NCBI GenBank assembly: GCA_031412575.1 | Contig: JANODG010000148.1 | Coordinates: 1 to 24,034 of the forward strand | Length of the DNA: 24,034 nucleotides | Direction: 5' to 3' | Origin: JAMLIO01 sp031412575 | GTDB lineage: Bacteria; Bdellovibrionota; Bdellovibrionia; Bdellovibrionales; UBA1609 | In this document: piece after piece, positions 23,160 through 24,034 of the stretch | Layout of the letters: every line of letters starts with the position of its first letter | How positions within the stretch are numbered: position 1 is the first letter of the stretch | The notes under the pieces: generated by a model | What the model was told of the DNA's origin: nothing | Database searches by the model: none | What the model saw: only the letters and a program-made list of their open reading frames with translations | Position numbers and translations under genes: made by a program

Positions 23160-23963
23160 ATGAGTGTCGAAAATTTTTTTGAAAAAATATGGAATCAATA
23201 CACAGAACTTAATCCCGAAGCTTCAAAGATACATCAGTTGTTAAAAAAGCAGGGTGATGAAGTTTATAATGATCACATTGCTTATCGGACTTTAAAACAT
23301 CCTAAACTTGGCATCGAATCTTTAGCTAAGTTTTTTAAAGAATATGGTTACATAGAAGTTTCGGATTACCATTTTGAAGTTAAAAAGCTTTATGCCATTC
23401 ATTTAGAAAACGAAAAAAATCCTGAATTGCCAAAAATTTTCATCAGCGAATTATTAACGGATAAATTTTCAAAAGAACTTCAAAAGACCCTAAATCAAAT
23501 TGTCGATCAAATTCCGTCAACGACATTTGATGATCAGTATTTATGTTTAGCTGGTCGACTTTGGAAAGCGGATCATAAAACTTATCAAGCGCTTTATAAA
23601 GAAAGTGAATATGCAGCTTGGTTTTATGCTTATGGTTTTTGCGCCAATCATTTCACGGTGAACATCAATAATTTAAAAGCCTTCAAAGAAGTTAGCGACC
23701 TAAATTCTTTCTTAATCAAACATGGTTTTAAGATGAATGAAAGTGGAGGCCTAGTTAAAGGAACTCCGGAAGATTATTTAGAACAAAGTTCGACAATGGC
23801 TTATGAAAAAGAAATTAAGTTTGCCGACGGCGTTTTTAAAGTGCCATCATGTTATTATGAATTCGCCAAACGATATCCTTTAGCTAATGGCAAAATGTAT
23901 CAAGGCTTTGTAGCCAAATCGGCTGATAAAATTTTTGAAAGCACAAATCAAAGAGGTATGTAA
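23160..23963 (+). CDS. DUF1338 protein, 2-oxoadipate dioxygenase/decarboxylase-like
   Basis: I start at ATG 23160, which has AAGGA about 8 bases upstream; an in-frame GTG at 23124 would add 12 basic residues and has no such site. The 267-residue product matches the short form of the DUF1338/HglS family, Fe(II) enzymes that turn 2-oxoadipate into D-2-hydroxyglutarate in lysine breakdown. The expected metal ligands are visible: His39 in NDHIAYRTL, His164 in YGFCANHFTV and Glu234 in SCYYEFAKRYP. Arg43 in the first motif is also conserved in the family. No other lysine-degradation genes are near. Confidence 0.88.
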   Translation: MSVENFFEKIWNQYTELNPEASKIHQLLKKQGDEVYNDHIAYRTLKHPKLGIESLAKFFKEYGYIEVSDYHFEVKKLYAIHLENEKNPELPKIFISELLTDKFSKELQKTLNQIVDQIPSTTFDDQYLCLAGRLWKADHKTYQALYKESEYAAWFYAYGFCANHFTVNINNLKAFKEVSDLNSFLIKHGFKMNESGGLVKGTPEDYLEQSSTMAYEKEIKFADGVFKVPSCYYEFAKRYPLANGKMYQGFVAKSADKIFESTNQRGM

Positions 23964-23966
23964 ACT

Positions 23967-24034
23967 ATGAATTTATCTTTCCTAAAAAAAAGCGCAGCGG
24001 TTATTATATTTTTGGCAGGTTTATTTTTTATTAA
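23967..24034 (+). CDS. Start of an exported protein, cut by the window end
   Basis: ATG 23967 follows AGAGG by about 9 bases and opens MNLSFLKKSAAVIIFLAGLFF, a basic N-terminus with a hydrophobic core, hence a signal peptide or membrane anchor. Only 22 codons are inside the window, so nothing can be said of its function. It starts 3 bp after the DUF1338 gene. Confidence 0.7.
   Translation, partial: MNLSFLKKSAAVIIFLAGLFFI

Noticed and set aside
1..24034. CRISPR arrays, tRNA or rRNA genes, phage structural genes
   Set aside because: No regularly spaced repeats of CRISPR type, no cloverleaf with tRNA-like arms and no rRNA-like conserved stretches were seen. The S74 fibre protein is phage-like only in its chaperone domain and carries a lipoprotein signal, so it is not evidence of a prophage.

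Overview
The window is AT-rich (roughly two thirds A+T by eye) and gene-dense, with short spacers, many ATGA-type start/stop overlaps and AAGGA/GGAG ribosome binding sites. The envelope content points to a Gram-negative predator or relative of the Bdellovibrionota: Sec-exported lipoproteins, an S74-type trimeric fibre protein, an OmpA-domain barrel protein, a Sec-secreted YD-repeat (Rhs) protein and a secreted trypsin-like protease. No rRNA or marker gene is present, so this placement is inference.

Region 1 (1-5178) is a tightly coupled shikimate operon: aroB (5' end outside the window), aroA, a three-domain aroK-(aroD-like)-aroE fusion and aroC. The order DHQ synthase, EPSP synthase, shikimate kinase, type I dehydroquinase-like, shikimate dehydrogenase is exactly the domain order of the fungal pentafunctional AROM polypeptide. 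The aroD-like segment appears to have lost its Schiff-base lysine. The 3' end of aroB carries two GC-rich structured repeats with compensatory base changes.

Region 2 (5180-8594) holds a PhoD-like lipoprotein phosphatase, a HIT protein, a convergent Old Yellow Enzyme with a possible operator over its promoter, and a 444 bp regulatory gap.

Region 3 (8595-11499) is a two-gene surface unit: a mosaic fibre lipoprotein with a C-terminal self-cleaving chaperone, followed 4 bp later by an OmpA-domain protein whose order is inverted (OmpA domain first, barrel last).

Region 4 (11455-18150) is an Rhs module bounded by a perfect 41 bp direct repeat of the 3' end of the OmpA-like gene. It contains a symmetrical array of four TTAAGAT boxes, a 1231-residue YD-repeat protein, an overlapping 43-codon membrane ORF (candidate immunity), an intact IS1182-type transposase gene, a displaced second Rhs tip and an overlapping 140-residue membrane protein (candidate immunity).

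Region 5 (18156-24034) holds a secreted unknown protein on the minus strand, a divergent operon of a secreted trypsin-like protease and a TPR/winged-helix protein, a small outer-membrane barrel, an NADPH:FMN reductase-like flavoprotein, a short DUF1338 (2-oxoadipate dioxygenase/decarboxylase-like) protein and the start of another exported protein.
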